Positions 63,940 to 64,000 of a stretch of DNA of 64,000 nt are shown here, in pieces. The translations under genes were made by a program, and so were the position numbers. How positions within the stretch are numbered: position 1 is the first letter of the stretch; each line of letters begins with the position of its first letter. The notes under the pieces were generated by a model. The model had not been told where the DNA came from, did no database searches, and saw nothing but the letters and a program-made list of their open reading frames with translations. The DNA comes from Bacillota bacterium (GTDB taxonomy: Bacteria; Actinomycetota; Aquicultoria; Aquicultorales; Aquicultoraceae): NCBI GenBank assembly GCA_023511485.1, contig JAIMBH010000008.1:18372-82371 (forward strand). Direction: 5' to 3'.

Positions 63940-64000
63940 CCCCCGCTATGCGGGGGAGTTCAAATAAGGCGAAGCCGTTATGGTAGTGACATAAAAGCCC
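63940..64000 (+). other. GC-rich hairpin pair at the window end, possible mobile-element edge
   Basis: CCCCCGC-TAT-GCGGGGG (63940-63956) is followed by TAAGGC-GAA-GCC-G-TTA (63965-63980). Short GC-rich hairpins followed by a second structured segment are found at the left ends of IS200/IS605-type elements. No transposase frame is seen inside the window, so this is only a suggestion. Confidence 0.3.

Noticed and set aside
1..64000. CRISPR arrays, tRNA or rRNA genes, prophage
   Set aside because: No regularly spaced repeats, no tRNA-like cloverleaf with the usual TTCRA arm and no phage genes were seen in the gaps between genes.

Overview
The window reads as chromosomal DNA of a free-living, monoderm, moderate-GC bacterium, most likely a deep-branching member of the Actinobacteriota. 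The strongest sign is the right-hand block tlyA-nadK-recN-(LytM-like membrane protein)-steA-mctB, an arrangement known from actinobacteria (Rv1694 to Rv1698 in Mycobacterium). The block just left of it, aroQ-pepQ-efp-accB-accC-nusB-xseB-ispA-dxs-tlyA, follows the order known from Bacillus. A type IV pilus cluster with PilM/N/O but no secretin in view also fits a cell without an outer membrane. The phylum call is an inference; no rRNA or tRNA gene lies in the window. Many genes start with TTG or GTG behind good Shine-Dalgarno sites.

Layout. (1) 1-2550, minus strand: an NADH-oxidising iron-sulfur/flavin module (NuoE-, NuoF- and NuoG/HydA-like, the last cut by the window edge). (2) 2669-4502: RNA repair pair archease-RtcB. 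(3) 4563-10296: surface and envelope genes (Kelch/FN3 secreted protein, beta-propeller lipoprotein, CAP-domain protein, MscS channel). (4) 10463-19313: housekeeping genes (TrmA/RlmD-type methyltransferase with a probable ATT start, UPF0145, RarA, UvrA, HisG), plus two paralogous small membrane proteins, one with a broken frame. (5) 19759-28069: PabB/PabC, a PASTA-tailed class A PBP, Nfu, a U32 peptidase-family protein, YqeG and AroE. (6) 28062-43424: a type IV pilus locus: two PilB-type ATPases, PilT, PilC, major pilin, prepilin peptidase, three minor pilins and PilM-N-O-P. (7) 43621-47982: aroC-aroK-aroB-aroQ-pepQ. (8) 48161-54015: efp, a carboxyltransferase-BCCP fusion, accC, nusB, xseB, ispA. 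(9) 54243-63780: dxs, tlyA, nadK, recN, LytM-like, steA, mctB and a glycosyltransferase. The last 220 bases hold strong hairpins that could be the edge of a mobile element.

The most interesting material is the control layer of the pilus locus. A c-di-GMP-I (GEMM) riboswitch with a visible expression platform sits ahead of the major pilin gene. Up to five promoters resembling the sigma-28 (FliA/SigD/WhiG) consensus precede pilT, pilA, pilD, the minor-pilin operon and pilM. Two PilB-type ATPases carry T2SSE_N/MshEN-type N domains, a family in which some members bind c-di-GMP. Together these suggest pili placed under a motility-type sigma factor and c-di-GMP. A second notable item is a carboxyltransferase gene fused to accB that keeps a well-placed internal Shine-Dalgarno and ATG, so it may make both the fused enzyme and free BCCP.
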